Part shown: positions 55,937 through 64,000 of the stretch, one piece after another | Position numbering within the stretch: position 1 is the first letter of the stretch | How the letters are laid out: each line of letters opens with the position of its first letter | NCBI RefSeq assembly: GCF_963667775.1 | Contig: NZ_OY764015.1 | Location: 1,505,168-1,569,167, forward strand | Direction: 5' to 3' | Length of the DNA stretch: 64,000 bases | DNA from: an uncultured Trichococcus sp. | Lineage (GTDB): Bacteria > Bacillota > Bacilli > Lactobacillales > Aerococcaceae | The notes under the pieces: generated by a model | What the model saw: the letters and a program-made list of their open reading frames with translations, nothing else | Databases searched by the model: none | What the model was told of the DNA's origin: nothing | Position numbers and translations under genes: made by a program

Positions 55937-56671
55937 GTGTTTACGATCAACAAAGTGAATAACCTGAACGAGCTGGAAAGGCTCGTGTATGAATACATTT
56001 TGCATCATCCAAAAGAACTGGCCGGCCTGAAGGTTAAGGATGTCGCCGAAGCGGTGAACGTCTCCTCCTCCACCGTCATGCGCTTCTGCAAAAAGATGGA
56101 CTGTAGTGGCTTTTCCGAATTCAAATACCAGTACCAGCACTACTTGGCGCAGGATGTTGCTGTGGAACAGAAGGATGACGAACTGGAGTACCTGTTGGAA
56201 TTCTTCTCTTCGGTGTCGCAGGATGGGATCGAGGAGAGCATGACGGCGGTGCTGGATCGATTCATCGGCTGCGAGGACAAAATTCTGCTTGGAAATGCGG
56301 GGCTGCAAGGCCAGCTTGTGCAGTACGCTTCCTATCTGCTGAACGCGGCCGGGATGGCGACGCGCTATTTCACTGATGATTCTTTCCGGTTGCGGAACTT
56401 GGCGGATGCTGGCGACAGCGGCGCCATCCTGTACTTTTCAGTGCAAAAGGACGAGGAGCTGGCTCTGAACAAACTTTGCGCAGCGAAAGCACTGGGTTAC
56501 CGGATCTTCGTCGTGTCGAACTACGAAAATGTGCAAGTGCACAAGATCGCCGACGATATCCTCACGTACCATGTGCCTATGCGGGACGGTGTCGGGAGTT
56601 CGTCACAGTTGCCGGTGCTGTATTACGTCGAGGCGCTGGCGCGGCGGTATGGGGAAGTGGCTGTGCGGTAG
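55937..56671 (+). CDS. RpiR/MurR-family regulator, likely controls the beta-glucoside operon
   Basis: This is a 244-residue regulator. The N-terminal HTH_6 domain (residues about 10-75) has LAGLKVKDVAEAVNVSSSTVMRFCKKMDCSGFSEFKYQ. The C-terminal SIS domain (about 105-235) binds a phosphosugar. GTG is the start, with AAGGAAGG about ten bases upstream. It is divergent from the EIIC-glucosidase operon, with palindromic and cre-like sites between, so it probably responds to the phosphorylated glucoside. Confidence 0.85.
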   Translation: MFTINKVNNLNELERLVYEYILHHPKELAGLKVKDVAEAVNVSSSTVMRFCKKMDCSGFSEFKYQYQHYLAQDVAVEQKDDELEYLLEFFSSVSQDGIEESMTAVLDRFIGCEDKILLGNAGLQGQLVQYASYLLNAAGMATRYFTDDSFRLRNLADAGDSGAILYFSVQKDEELALNKLCAAKALGYRIFVVSNYENVQVHKIADDILTYHVPMRDGVGSSSQLPVLYYVEALARRYGEVAVR

Positions 56672-56694
56672 GGTTTGGGTTTGGGTGTCGGTCG

Positions 56695-57968
56695 GGTTGC
56701 CGGAGGAGAGCGGCAGGCGCGGCGCTCTCCTCCGGCGAAGGGCCACTAACCGGAGGACGACGGTATGCTGCGGCATCCAACTACGGCGAGCACGTCTTCG
56801 TCGGAGCACATGACTGATATGCGGGCCGAACTCCGGCGAAGCCTGCGTTCGCCGGAGGAAACCGCGGATTGCCTAGTGGCCGGAGCTGAGCGGCAGGCGC
56901 GGCGCTCTCCTCCGGCGAAGGGCCACTAACCGGAGGACGACGGTATCCTGCGGCATCCAACTACGGCGAGCACGTCTTCATCGGAGCACAAGACCTGATA
57001 TGCGGGCCGAACTCCGGCGAAGCCTGCGTTCGCCGGAGGAAACCGCGGATTGCTCGCTGGCCGGAGGTGAGCGGCAAGCGCGGCGCTCTTCTTCGGCGAG
57101 GGGCCGCTAACCGGAGGACGACGGTATCCTGCGGCATCCAACTACGGCGAGCCCGGCTTCGTCGGAGCACATGACTGATATGCGGGCCGAACTCCGGCGA
57201 AGCCTGCGTTCACCGGAGGAAACAGCGGATTGCTCGCTGGCCGGAGCTGAGCGGCAGGCGCGGCGCTCTCCTCCGGCGAAGATCCACTAACCGGAGGACG
57301 ACGGTATCCTGCGGCATCCAACTACGGCGAGCACGTCTTCATCGGAGCACAAGACCTGATATGTGGCCGAACTCCGGCGAAGCCTGCGTTCGCCGGAGGA
57401 AACCGCGGATTGCTCGCTGGCCGGAGGTGCGCGGCAGGCGCGGCGCTCTCCTCCGGCGAAGGGCCGCTAACCGGAGGACGACGGTATCCTGCGGCATCCA
57501 ACTACGGCGAGCCCGGCTTCGTCGGAGCACATGACTGATATGCGGGCCGAACTCCGGCGAAGCCTGCGTTCGCCGGAGGAAACCGCGGATTGCTCGCTGG
57601 CCGGAGGTGAGCGGCAGGCGCGGCGCTCTCCTCCGGCGAAGGGCCGCTAACCGGAGGACGACGGTATCCTGCGGCATCCAACTACGGCGAGCACGTCTTC
57701 GTCGGAGCACAAGACCTGATATGTGGCCGAACTTCGGCGAAGCCTGCGTTCACCGGAGGAAACAGCGGATTGCCTAGTGGCCGGAGCTGAGCGGCAGGCG
57801 CGGTGCTTTCCTCCGGCGAGGATCCACTAGCCGGAGGACGACGGTATGCCACGGCATCCAACTACGGCGAGCACGTCTTCATCGGAGCACAAGACCTGAT
57901 ATGTGGCCGAACTACGGCGAAGCCTGCGTTCACCGGAGGAAACAGCGGATCGCCTAGTGGCCGGATTC
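56695..57968. repeat. Hairpin repeat array of a different family, 180-bp period, seven units
   Basis: GGCCGAAC/GGCCGAA markers lie at 56824, 57005, 57185, 57365, 57545, 57725 and 57905 (181, then 180 five times). Units keep the CTCCGGCGAA...GGAG palindromes but the spacers differ from those of the 189-bp arrays. Because 180 is divisible by three, long frames stay open in several registers, but they show no sign of being genes. It lies between convergent RpiR genes. Confidence 0.95.
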
Positions 57969-58032
57969 TCCCCGCCAACATATTTTTGGCGGACCATCTT
58001 GACTCACCGCATTAATTCAATCCCTATGTAAA

Positions 58033-58059
58033 TAGGCTGCCCCATTTTCAGGGCAGCCT
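58033..58059 (-). terminator. Terminator of the second RpiR gene
   Basis: AGGCTGCCC (58033-58041) pairs with GGGCAGCCT (58051-58059) right after the stop codon; the following T-run is short. Confidence 0.7.
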
Positions 58060-58821
58060 TTATCCATTTTTCTGTTTTCTTTCATAGAGCATATTCGCCA
58101 GTATTTCGATCAGCGCGGTGGCAGGTACTTGCGAGGTCGTATCGACGACTTCCGACAGACCCTTGTACGAGAGGTAGTACGGCAAGGTGACGTCCGCGTA
58201 CTTTGATAATAGGCTGGTCTCGCTGACTGTGACTACGATAGTTGGGCAATCGCTTTTTTTGAATGATTCAACTATGCGGATGACTTCTTCCCGCTCACCG
58301 GAAATTGAAAACGCCAGCGCAACCATATTATTTTTCGGCAAATCTACGCTGTAGTAAGGATCATCGATGCACAAGGAAAATTTCTTCAGCGACGACAAGC
58401 GGCGCGCGGCATAGCGGGCTGTAATCCCGGAATTGCCGATTCCGATGCAGATGATCTGCACATCCTCCGAAAGGATATCCAAAGCTTTTTCGAGTCTTGC
58501 TTTGTAGAGCGGCTGTTCGAATTTCTGGATGCAATCGATGATTTCCGAAACGTTGTTGTTCGGGACGTTCGACTGTTTTTTCAGCGTGTTCTTGAGCGTG
58601 TATTTCAATTCCTTGTAGCCGGCGAACCCGCACTTTTGGCAGAACCGCAAAATCGAAGCGGTCGACACGCCCGCATATTCCGACAGCTCGCGGATCGTCA
58701 TGTAAACGACAAGCTGCTCGTTCTGGGAAATGCATTCGTATATTTTGAAGTCCGTAGGGTTGAAACTACGGATGATTTCTGAGTTGAAGATGGTGAAGAC
58801 CTCCTTTGTGTTCGGTAGCAT
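58060..58821 (-). CDS. RpiR/MurR-family regulator
   Basis: This regulator of up to 253 residues has the HTH_6 domain at about residues 18-85 (MTIRELSEYAGVSTASILRFCQKCGFAGYKELKY) and the SIS domain at about 115-245 (IICIGIGNSGITARYAARRLSS, MVALAFSISGEREEVIRI). No sugar-metabolism gene adjoins it, so its target is unknown. The ATG at 58821 has no ribosome site. A strong AAAGGAGG lies just inside the frame and is followed at the right distance by ATC (giving IFNSEIIRSFNPTDF), so a rare ATC start is possible. Confidence 0.83.
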   Translation of the reverse strand: MLPNTKEVFTIFNSEIIRSFNPTDFKIYECISQNEQLVVYMTIRELSEYAGVSTASILRFCQKCGFAGYKELKYTLKNTLKKQSNVPNNNVSEIIDCIQKFEQPLYKARLEKALDILSEDVQIICIGIGNSGITARYAARRLSSLKKFSLCIDDPYYSVDLPKNNMVALAFSISGEREEVIRIVESFKKSDCPTIVVTVSETSLLSKYADVTLPYYLSYKGLSEVVDTTSQVPATALIEILANMLYERKQKNG

Positions 58822-58895
58822 GGGGTTGTCTGCGCAGTTTTTATGCTCACAGTCAATTCGGCAAATGATGCTGTCTGTATCGATTATAGCTCAAT

Positions 58896-59267
58896 TTATG
58901 ATGATTTCACAAACTCATAGGAGTCCGAATTCAGCCTACCTCCTGTGGCGGCCAGCAAGTCAAAATCCGTGCTTTCCTGCGTGATTCCGAGCTCTGCCAA
59001 AATTGGAGCATAATCCTTGCGATTCCTGTCGGGCAGCCTTCGTGCAAAAGTACTGAATAAAAAGTTTGATTCGTATTCTTTCCCGATTTCAGGGAACGTC
59101 GGATGCAGATGGTAGCCATCTTTCAACGCGGCATATAAGCCGTTAGCTTCATCTGAAATATTATATGTGAATGCATAGACGCTTGTGTCTCTCAAAACTA
59201 GATCGCCAATGTGATACCACTGGCTTGTCCGTGCATTTTGCCATAGTAAGCACAGTTTATTTGCCAT
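58896..59267 (-). CDS. HIRAN/HipA-N-like protein, probably truncated
   Basis: This is a 123-residue protein. The start follows GAGGAGGGG. LCLLWQNARTSQWYHIGDLV, FPEIGKEYES, FSTFARRLPDRNRKDY and FDLLAATGGRLNSDSYEFVKSS resemble the N-terminal part of bacterial HIRAN-domain proteins of about 250 residues. In those the chain continues with the HIRAN domain, which is absent here, so this looks like a 3'-truncated gene or a stand-alone N-domain. Function unknown. Confidence 0.55.
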   Translation of the reverse strand: MANKLCLLWQNARTSQWYHIGDLVLRDTSVYAFTYNISDEANGLYAALKDGYHLHPTFPEIGKEYESNFLFSTFARRLPDRNRKDYAPILAELGITQESTDFDLLAATGGRLNSDSYEFVKSS

Positions 59268-59435
59268 CGTAATCCCCTCCTCGGGTCAGATATATTAACT
59301 GTTCCTGAATAAAATGTACGCTTATTACTGTACATACTCTACATCGGTATTCGAATTATAGTACGATTGGCTTTGTGGTACGATATTGTGGCCGTGGGTG
59401 CGGCTACTATTCTTCAGTCACTCTACATTACTCTA

Positions 59436-59472
59436 CATACTATATATATTGACGTTAGAACTATATAGTATG
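59436..59472. repeat. 11-bp inverted repeat beyond the AbiEii-like gene
   Basis: CATACTATATA (59436-59446) and TATATAGTATG (59462-59472) with a 15-base loop lie just after the stop of the toxin gene. There is no T-run. It may be a weak terminator or an operator. The rest of 59268-59481 shows nothing. Confidence 0.5.
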
Positions 59473-59481
59473 GGGCGTTCG

Positions 59482-60546
59482 TTAGTGACTCTGTTGATTG
59501 TTTTTCAATTCTTGTGTTTTCGCAAAATAATAATAGGCTTCCGGACTGAACTTTTTGATTTTTGCCATCTTTTTGAATAACGGTGCACCTACCAATTCCG
59601 GTAACGGTACCAGTGGATCAAACTTTTCGATAGTCTCGCGATCATTTTTCAATAGTAATGCCAAGTATGCTGCCTTGGAGGCACTGACAACTGCCTCTTC
59701 AACAATGTAATTCCGGCTGATGATATGAGATTTGATTCTTCTTACACCATCTTCCAATTGCAGGAACAGTTCTTTTTCCAGACTTCCTCTGCCTCCAATG
59801 ATAATGGCGGTGTTGAAAATATCATCCAGTACATCTTCGTAATTCATAGCACTCAGCTGTCGGTATTTCAGTTCTTGGTGCGCGCATCGCATGAAGGTTT
59901 CTTTTACTCCTGAAATAGCAGTCAACTGATCAAAAAGGCTCTCAATATCAAAGAGTTGTTTGATTATCTCCATCTCTTTTCCTTTATTATAAGGAATTCC
60001 TGTAGAATTTGGAGCAAAAGCTGTCAGCTTATCCCCTAATATATCAGCTATCCCCGGTACTTGAACATATACATTTGGCGGTACTGTATCAACAAACGGA
60101 CAAACAATCGCCAGAGTATCGAGATGGCTATAGGGATTCTCTTCAAAAAGTACGTCCAACAAAACATATACCTCAGACTGATCAAATGGCGACTCATAGT
60201 ACAATTTGAAATGCGCTTTTGGAATTGCGCTAACATGCCTTTTTTGTTCTTCAAACCGCGTAAAAACTGATTTATCCACTATATTCTTCAACACTTCTTC
60301 CAGAGCATCTATAGAGACTTCTTCCGGCACGATAATATCAATATCGATTGAGAACCGCTTTACCTCTTGGAGCAACAGCAGCAAACTCGTACCGCCCTTA
60401 AAAATAAACGGTAACTTCGACTCGGCTAGGTTTTCCAAAATCAAAAATGCATGGGTAACCTTATCAAACAGATTGCGGTCGAGATTGCCGTAGTGTTTGT
60501 TCAATTCCAGATACCAATCCGCTGTCAAACTTTTATCAGTTATCAT
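59482..60546 (-). CDS. AbiEii/AbiGii-family nucleotidyltransferase toxin
   Basis: This 354-residue nucleotidyltransferase has the core motif FIFKGGTSLLLLL followed by RFSIDIDIIVPEE, the GG(S/T)...DxDI signature of AbiEii toxins, then PGIADILGDKLTAFAPNSTGIPY and the lysine-containing KGKEMEIIKQLFDIESLF. Members of the family transfer nucleotides to tRNA or other RNA and act as toxins of type IV systems giving abortive infection. It follows the antitoxin gene by three bases. Confidence 0.82.
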   Translation of the reverse strand: MITDKSLTADWYLELNKHYGNLDRNLFDKVTHAFLILENLAESKLPFIFKGGTSLLLLLQEVKRFSIDIDIIVPEEVSIDALEEVLKNIVDKSVFTRFEEQKRHVSAIPKAHFKLYYESPFDQSEVYVLLDVLFEENPYSHLDTLAIVCPFVDTVPPNVYVQVPGIADILGDKLTAFAPNSTGIPYNKGKEMEIIKQLFDIESLFDQLTAISGVKETFMRCAHQELKYRQLSAMNYEDVLDDIFNTAIIIGGRGSLEKELFLQLEDGVRRIKSHIISRNYIVEEAVVSASKAAYLALLLKNDRETIEKFDPLVPLPELVGAPLFKKMAKIKKFSPEAYYYFAKTQELKNNQQSH

Positions 60547-60549
60547 GTG

Positions 60550-61287
60550 TCAGAGCATCTCGCTTTCCTTTAATCCAAATGAAGCTAGTTTTTTTTCGAT
60601 GTGCCTCTTTTTTGCATAACGTAGTAAGGTTGAGTAATTTATGTTGTATTTCCCAAGTATATTGGTGATTACTGTTTTTGATTCGGATAAACCAATAGGC
60701 AATATAATGGGCTCATTGACAATGAGATCGACTAATAATTTTTCCAGCTTAGGAAGATGATAATTTCCTTGAATTCGATTCAACGGGGCATCTACATACA
60801 GTCGATTAACGATGATATTCTCCTCCCGAGGTGATATGTAAAGGTTGTAAACCTCTCGATCCGGACTAAGATATACATTTGTGTACCGTTCTTTCACAAA
60901 ATGAAAAACAGACTCCAACGCATCAACATCCACTTCCAAAATGATATTATTGGATTGATACATATGCCCTGTAAAATTTGCCAACCATTCCGTAGGATAT
61001 ACAGAAAAATTGACATAAGGATACTTTTCTTGGATCTGTTGTGCCAGCTTCTTCATCTTTTCAGTCGGCTCCGGCAGGAAGGCCTTCTTCTCCTGCAAAG
61101 CATACAGTCCTCTTTTAGGGGTATAAATAACATTGGCCTGCTTCAAATGATAAATACGCCAACGCAACGTATTAGCTTTTAAGTCCGGCTCAAACGCCCG
61201 ATAAAATTCCAAGAGTTGTTTCGTCGAAACCGGCTGATTCTTCTTAAGATAGTTCATCAATTCTGATAGTCTCAGAGCAGTAGACAT
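60550..61287 (-). CDS. AbiEi-like antitoxin/regulator (DUF6577-type)
   Basis: This is a 245-residue protein. The N-terminal winged-helix (residues about 5-65) has STKQLLEFYRAFEPDLKANTLRWRIYHLKQANVIYTPKRGLYAL. The C-terminal domain (about 80-235) contains YPYVNFSVYPTEWLANFTGHMYQSNNIILEVD and ends KYNINYSTLLRYAKKR. This layout matches antitoxins partnered with AbiEii-type toxins that repress their own operon. Two strong inverted repeats lie upstream. Confidence 0.78.
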   Translation of the reverse strand: MSTALRLSELMNYLKKNQPVSTKQLLEFYRAFEPDLKANTLRWRIYHLKQANVIYTPKRGLYALQEKKAFLPEPTEKMKKLAQQIQEKYPYVNFSVYPTEWLANFTGHMYQSNNIILEVDVDALESVFHFVKERYTNVYLSPDREVYNLYISPREENIIVNRLYVDAPLNRIQGNYHLPKLEKLLVDLIVNEPIILPIGLSESKTVITNILGKYNINYSTLLRYAKKRHIEKKLASFGLKESEML

Positions 61288-61314
61288 TGAAATCCCCCCT
61301 TTTATCTAACATTT

Positions 61315-61398
61315 GGGTCAAAAATCAATATTGACCCGTTTGTTTGATTTCATTATAACCCAACAATTGGGTCAAAACAAAAATTTGACCCAATTGTT
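61315..61398 (-). promoter_or_regulatory. Two GGGTCAA/TTGACCC operators upstream of the toxin-antitoxin operon
   Basis: IR1: GGGTCAA (61315-61321) and TTGACCC (61331-61337), 9 bases apart. IR2: AACAATTGGGTCAAA (61362-61376) and TTTGACCCAATTGTT (61384-61398), 7 bases apart, perfect 15-bp arms. They lie 28 and 75 bases upstream of the antitoxin start, as expected for AbiEi autoregulation. Confidence 0.75.
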
Positions 61399-61424
61399 TG
61401 AATATCTATCTGTTAGTAGTTACT

Positions 61425-62185
61425 AGGGTTTTCCGGTGAGTGTCCTTCTCACCGGAGTTGCGGTTGCCGATAATGATTGTCCTCCTGTGGGAGAATGCTT
61501 GCCGGAGCTGGGCGCGGATGCGGATGCTGTCCTCCGACGAACTAGGGCTCGTAGGAGGTGGCAACGTCGGCTGCTCGCCTGCTCCGGCGAGGATAACCCT
61601 TACGGGAGCTAGGGCTTTCCTCCGGGGAACGGGCTTCTCGACGGAGTTGCGGTTGCCGGTAATCATTTTCCTCCTGCGAGCGAATGCTTGCCGGAGCTGG
61701 CAGATTGGAAGCATGCTCTTCTACGGTGAGCGCGGCCTTGTCGGAGCTGACGGTCGCTTACCGGCCCCAGCTCCGGCGAAGGTAAACCTTATCGGAGCTG
61801 GGGCTTTCCTCCGGCGAACGGGCTTCTCGCCGGAGTTGCGGTTGCCGGTAATAATTTTCCTCCTGTGGGAGAATGTTGGCCGGAGCTGACAGATTGGAAG
61901 CATGCTCTTCTTCGACGAGCACGGCCTTGTCGGAGCTGCCGGTCGCTTACGGGCGCCTGCTCCGGCGAGGACACCCCTTACGGGAGGTGGTGCTTTCCTC
62001 CGGGGAACGGGCTTCTCACCGGAGGTGGGTTGCCGGTATTAGTCTCTCCTCCTGCGGGAGAATGCTGGCCGGAGCTGGCAGCTATGCGGCACGCTCTGCT
62101 ACGGGGAGCGCGGCCTTATCGGAGCTGACGCACGCTTACGAGCACCTGCTCCGGCGAAGCCAGCTCTTATCGGAGGAGCTGGATT
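61425..62185. repeat. Hairpin repeat array, 189-bp period
   Basis: TTCCTCCGG markers lie at 61617, 61806 and 61995 (189 each), with a leading partial unit. The modules match the arrays at 48.9 and 51.1 kb. It lies between the toxin-antitoxin operators and the pepS upstream region. Confidence 0.93.
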
Positions 62186-62360
62186 TTGCCCCTGTCGCTG
62201 GCACAATCCTATTTGCTTAACAAATTTGTTTATTTTATGAAAAGATATTGCATTTTCGGCATACCTATGAGAATATAGTACATGTAATCGATTTTATATC
62301 AATTACAGGAGCCCTTGTGGTTCCAGCTTCTGTTTAATCCCCCCAAGGTTAAATAGACAA

Positions 62361-62386
62361 AGCTCAGCTTCGGCTGAGTTTTTTTG
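62361..62386 (+). terminator. UUCG-loop terminator in the pepS upstream region
   Basis: CTCAGC-TTCG-GCTGAG followed by seven T residues. No coding sequence precedes it, so it ends either a small RNA or a pepS leader. A weak promoter (TTGCAT, 17 bases, GAATAT) lies at about 62252-62280. Confidence 0.75.
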
Positions 62387-62495
62387 CGTTCCGGGGTCAA
62401 TATCGCACAAATATAAGGGAAACTTATCTATTCTCTAGAGGTAAGTTGTGCTATGATAGTTCCATTACGTTTATATGCTTAGGAGTGAATACACA

Positions 62496-63740
62496 ATGGT
62501 ATTACCGAATTTTGAAGAAAATCTGCAAAAATACGCCAAATTGTTGGTTTCGAAAGGGATCAATGTGCAAAAAGGCCACACGATCGTCATCACCGTCGAC
62601 GTCGAGCAAGCACCGTTCGCGCGTCTGTTGACGAAGGAAGCCTACGAACTGGGCGCCGAAGAAGTCATCGTCAAGTGGACCGACGATTTCGTCACCCGCG
62701 AAACGTATCTGCACACGTCCGAGGAACGCATGACGAACGTTCCGCAGTATAAGATTGATGAAAGTCTCGACATGATTGAAAAGAAAGCCAGCCGCCTTTC
62801 GGTACGCTCGGCCGATCCGGATGCGCTGAACGGCGTCGACGGCAAGAAGTTGGCTGCCGTGCAAAAGGCTAATAACGTCGCCTTCGATGCGCAACGCACC
62901 GCGACCCAAGCCAACAAAGTCAGCTGGACCGTCGCTGCCGCTGCCGGAACGAAATGGGCGGCGAAAGTCTTCCCTGATCTGGCGACCGAAGAGGAACAAG
63001 TCGACGCCTTGTGGAACGAAATCTTCAAAACTTGCCGCGTCTACGAAGCCGATCCTGTGGCGGCCTGGGATGCGCATGAAGCGCGCCTGCTGTCGAAAGC
63101 TGATGTGCTGAACGCCGAGCAATTCGACGCGCTGCATTACACAGCCGCGAACGGCACCGATCTGACGGTCGGTATGCCACAAAACCACATCTGGGAAAGC
63201 GCCGGAAGTGTGAACGCGCAGAACGAGAAGTTCATTGCCAACATGCCGACCGAGGAAGTCTTCAGCGCGCCTGATTTCCGCCGCATCGACGGTGTCGTGA
63301 AATCGACGAAGCCGCTGAGCTACGCCGGCAACATCATCGACGGGATGACGTTCCGCTTCGAGAACGGCCAAGTGACCGAAGTCTCCGCTGAAAAAGGCGA
63401 AGAAACGATCCGCCGTCTGGTCGAAGAAAACGACGGCGGACGCAGCCTCGGCGAAGTCGCCTTGGTTCCGGATCCGTCTCCGATCTCGCAATCCGGCATC
63501 GTCTTCTTCAACACCCTGTTCGACGAAAATGCCTCGAACCACTTGGCGCTGGGCTCCGCTTACGCATCGAGTGTTGTCGGCGGTACGGAAATGACCCAAG
63601 AAGAGCTGGCTGCAGCCGGCCTGAACCGCTCGACTACGCACGTGGACTTCATGATTGGGTCCGCAGATATGAACATCGACGGGATCCGCAAGGACGGATC
63701 CGTTATGCCGATCTTCCGCAATGGGGATTGGGCGTTTTAA
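62496..63740 (+). CDS. pepS: M29-family aminopeptidase PepS
   Basis: This 414-residue metallo-aminopeptidase starts MVLPNFEENLQKYAKLLVSKG; the ATG at 62496 follows AGGAG. The family binds two metal ions with Glu, His and Asp residues visible in the C-terminal half: FRFENGQVTEVSAEKGEE, GEVALVPDPSPIS, FNTLFDENASNHLALGSAY and STTHVDFMIGSADMNIDGI. It releases N-terminal residues from peptides in the cytoplasm. Length and order of motifs are normal. A terminator follows. Confidence 0.92.
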   Translation: MVLPNFEENLQKYAKLLVSKGINVQKGHTIVITVDVEQAPFARLLTKEAYELGAEEVIVKWTDDFVTRETYLHTSEERMTNVPQYKIDESLDMIEKKASRLSVRSADPDALNGVDGKKLAAVQKANNVAFDAQRTATQANKVSWTVAAAAGTKWAAKVFPDLATEEEQVDALWNEIFKTCRVYEADPVAAWDAHEARLLSKADVLNAEQFDALHYTAANGTDLTVGMPQNHIWESAGSVNAQNEKFIANMPTEEVFSAPDFRRIDGVVKSTKPLSYAGNIIDGMTFRFENGQVTEVSAEKGEETIRRLVEENDGGRSLGEVALVPDPSPISQSGIVFFNTLFDENASNHLALGSAYASSVVGGTEMTQEELAAAGLNRSTTHVDFMIGSADMNIDGIRKDGSVMPIFRNGDWAF

Positions 63741-63766
63741 GAGTTAGTTGTTAGTTTGGTTGGTTG

Positions 63767-63791
63767 GCCTCCCGGGGACGGGAGGCTTTTT
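63767..63791 (+). terminator. Terminator of pepS
   Basis: GCCTCCCG (63767-63774), loop GGGA, CGGGAGGC (63779-63786), then TTTTT. Confidence 0.88.
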
Positions 63792-63799
63792 GTGTTTTG

Positions 63800-64000
63800 G
63801 GGCGGCTTCGCCGGAGCTGGCGGCTGGATGGGTGCGTCAGCTCCGACAAGGGTACGCTCACAGAAGAAGAGCGTATCGCTGATGTCTCAGCTCCGGCTAA
63901 CATTCCTTCACAGGAGAAGGACTATTACCGGAAACCCCAACTCCGGCGAGCGGCCCGCTCGCCGGAGGAAAGCACCAGCTCCGATAAGGATTGGCTTCGC
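63800..64000. repeat. Start of another CTCCG/CGGAG hairpin array, cut by the window edge
   Basis: Modules such as CGCCGGAGCTGG, CAGCTCCGACAAGGG, CAGCTCCGGCTAAC and CTCCGGCGAGCGGCCCGC...GGAGG recur. The period cannot be judged. Confidence 0.8.

Noticed and set aside
62250-62360. A tRNA or SRP RNA before the UUCG terminator
   Set aside because: No cloverleaf, T-loop or SRP conserved tetraloop could be found.

Overview
The window looks like the chromosome of a low-to-moderate GC Gram-positive (Firmicutes, order Lactobacillales). The aminopeptidase PepS, the flavodoxin, the PTS/6-phospho-beta-glucosidase operon with RpiR regulators, and the four-domain CoA-disulfide reductase fit a Carnobacteriaceae-type organism such as Trichococcus. 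That assignment is inference from gene content and style, not from a marker gene. Two compartments are visible: AT-rich acquired segments (about 1-12 kb, 12-31.8 kb, 34.7-36.7 kb, 59.5-61.3 kb) and more GC-rich core-like segments (32.6-34.5 kb and most of 39-64 kb).

Region 1 (1-8.1 kb) is a defence island on the minus strand. It holds a Pycsar-type system (one transmembrane effector and two tandem pyrimidine-cyclase-like genes, the second cut short by an IS end), a HEPN-motif protein, a small MITE-like palindromic element, an 81-residue small protein, and a Gabija-like pair (OLD-family ATPase-TOPRIM nuclease plus a short UvrD-like helicase). Region 2 (8.3-12.1 kb) is decayed: a PTS EIIA-domain remnant, old repeat or IS debris, two small paralogous genes of unknown function and a scrambled galU remnant.

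Region 3 (12.2-31.8 kb) is one long minus-strand surface-polysaccharide locus. It has a priming sugar transferase, glycosyltransferases including two polysialyltransferase-like proteins, a UDP-sugar dehydrogenase, an O-acetyltransferase, Wzy and Wzx. It also has a near-complete GDP-linked legionaminic-acid pathway (PtmE, LegB, LegC, LegH, LegG, LegI, LegF) with two extra Gfo/Idh/MocA oxidoreductases.

Region 4 (32.6-39.1 kb) holds a YhcH/YiaL-family protein, UV-damage endonuclease uvsE, a Septu-like ATPase/HNH pair, a complete IS1380-family element, and a hybrid remnant of a second, diverged uvsE and a CoA-disulfide reductase. This suggests that a uvsE-Septu segment displaced a resident uvsE.

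Region 5 (39.2-64 kb) has core-type metabolic genes: an oxidoreductase, CoA-disulfide reductase, a NERD-domain protein, flavodoxin, a coiled-coil protein, a galactitol-type PTS EIIC, cellobiose EIIC plus 6-phospho-beta-glucosidase plus RpiR, a second RpiR, a HIRAN-like fragment, an AbiE-type toxin-antitoxin pair and PepS. Most intergenic gaps here are filled with long tandem arrays of hairpin-rich repeats: five arrays with a 189/190-bp period, one with a 180-bp period and one with an exact 104-bp period. They are built from CTCCG...CGGAG palindromes whose arms vary in a compensatory way. I do not recognise these arrays as a described element, and they are the most unusual feature of the window.
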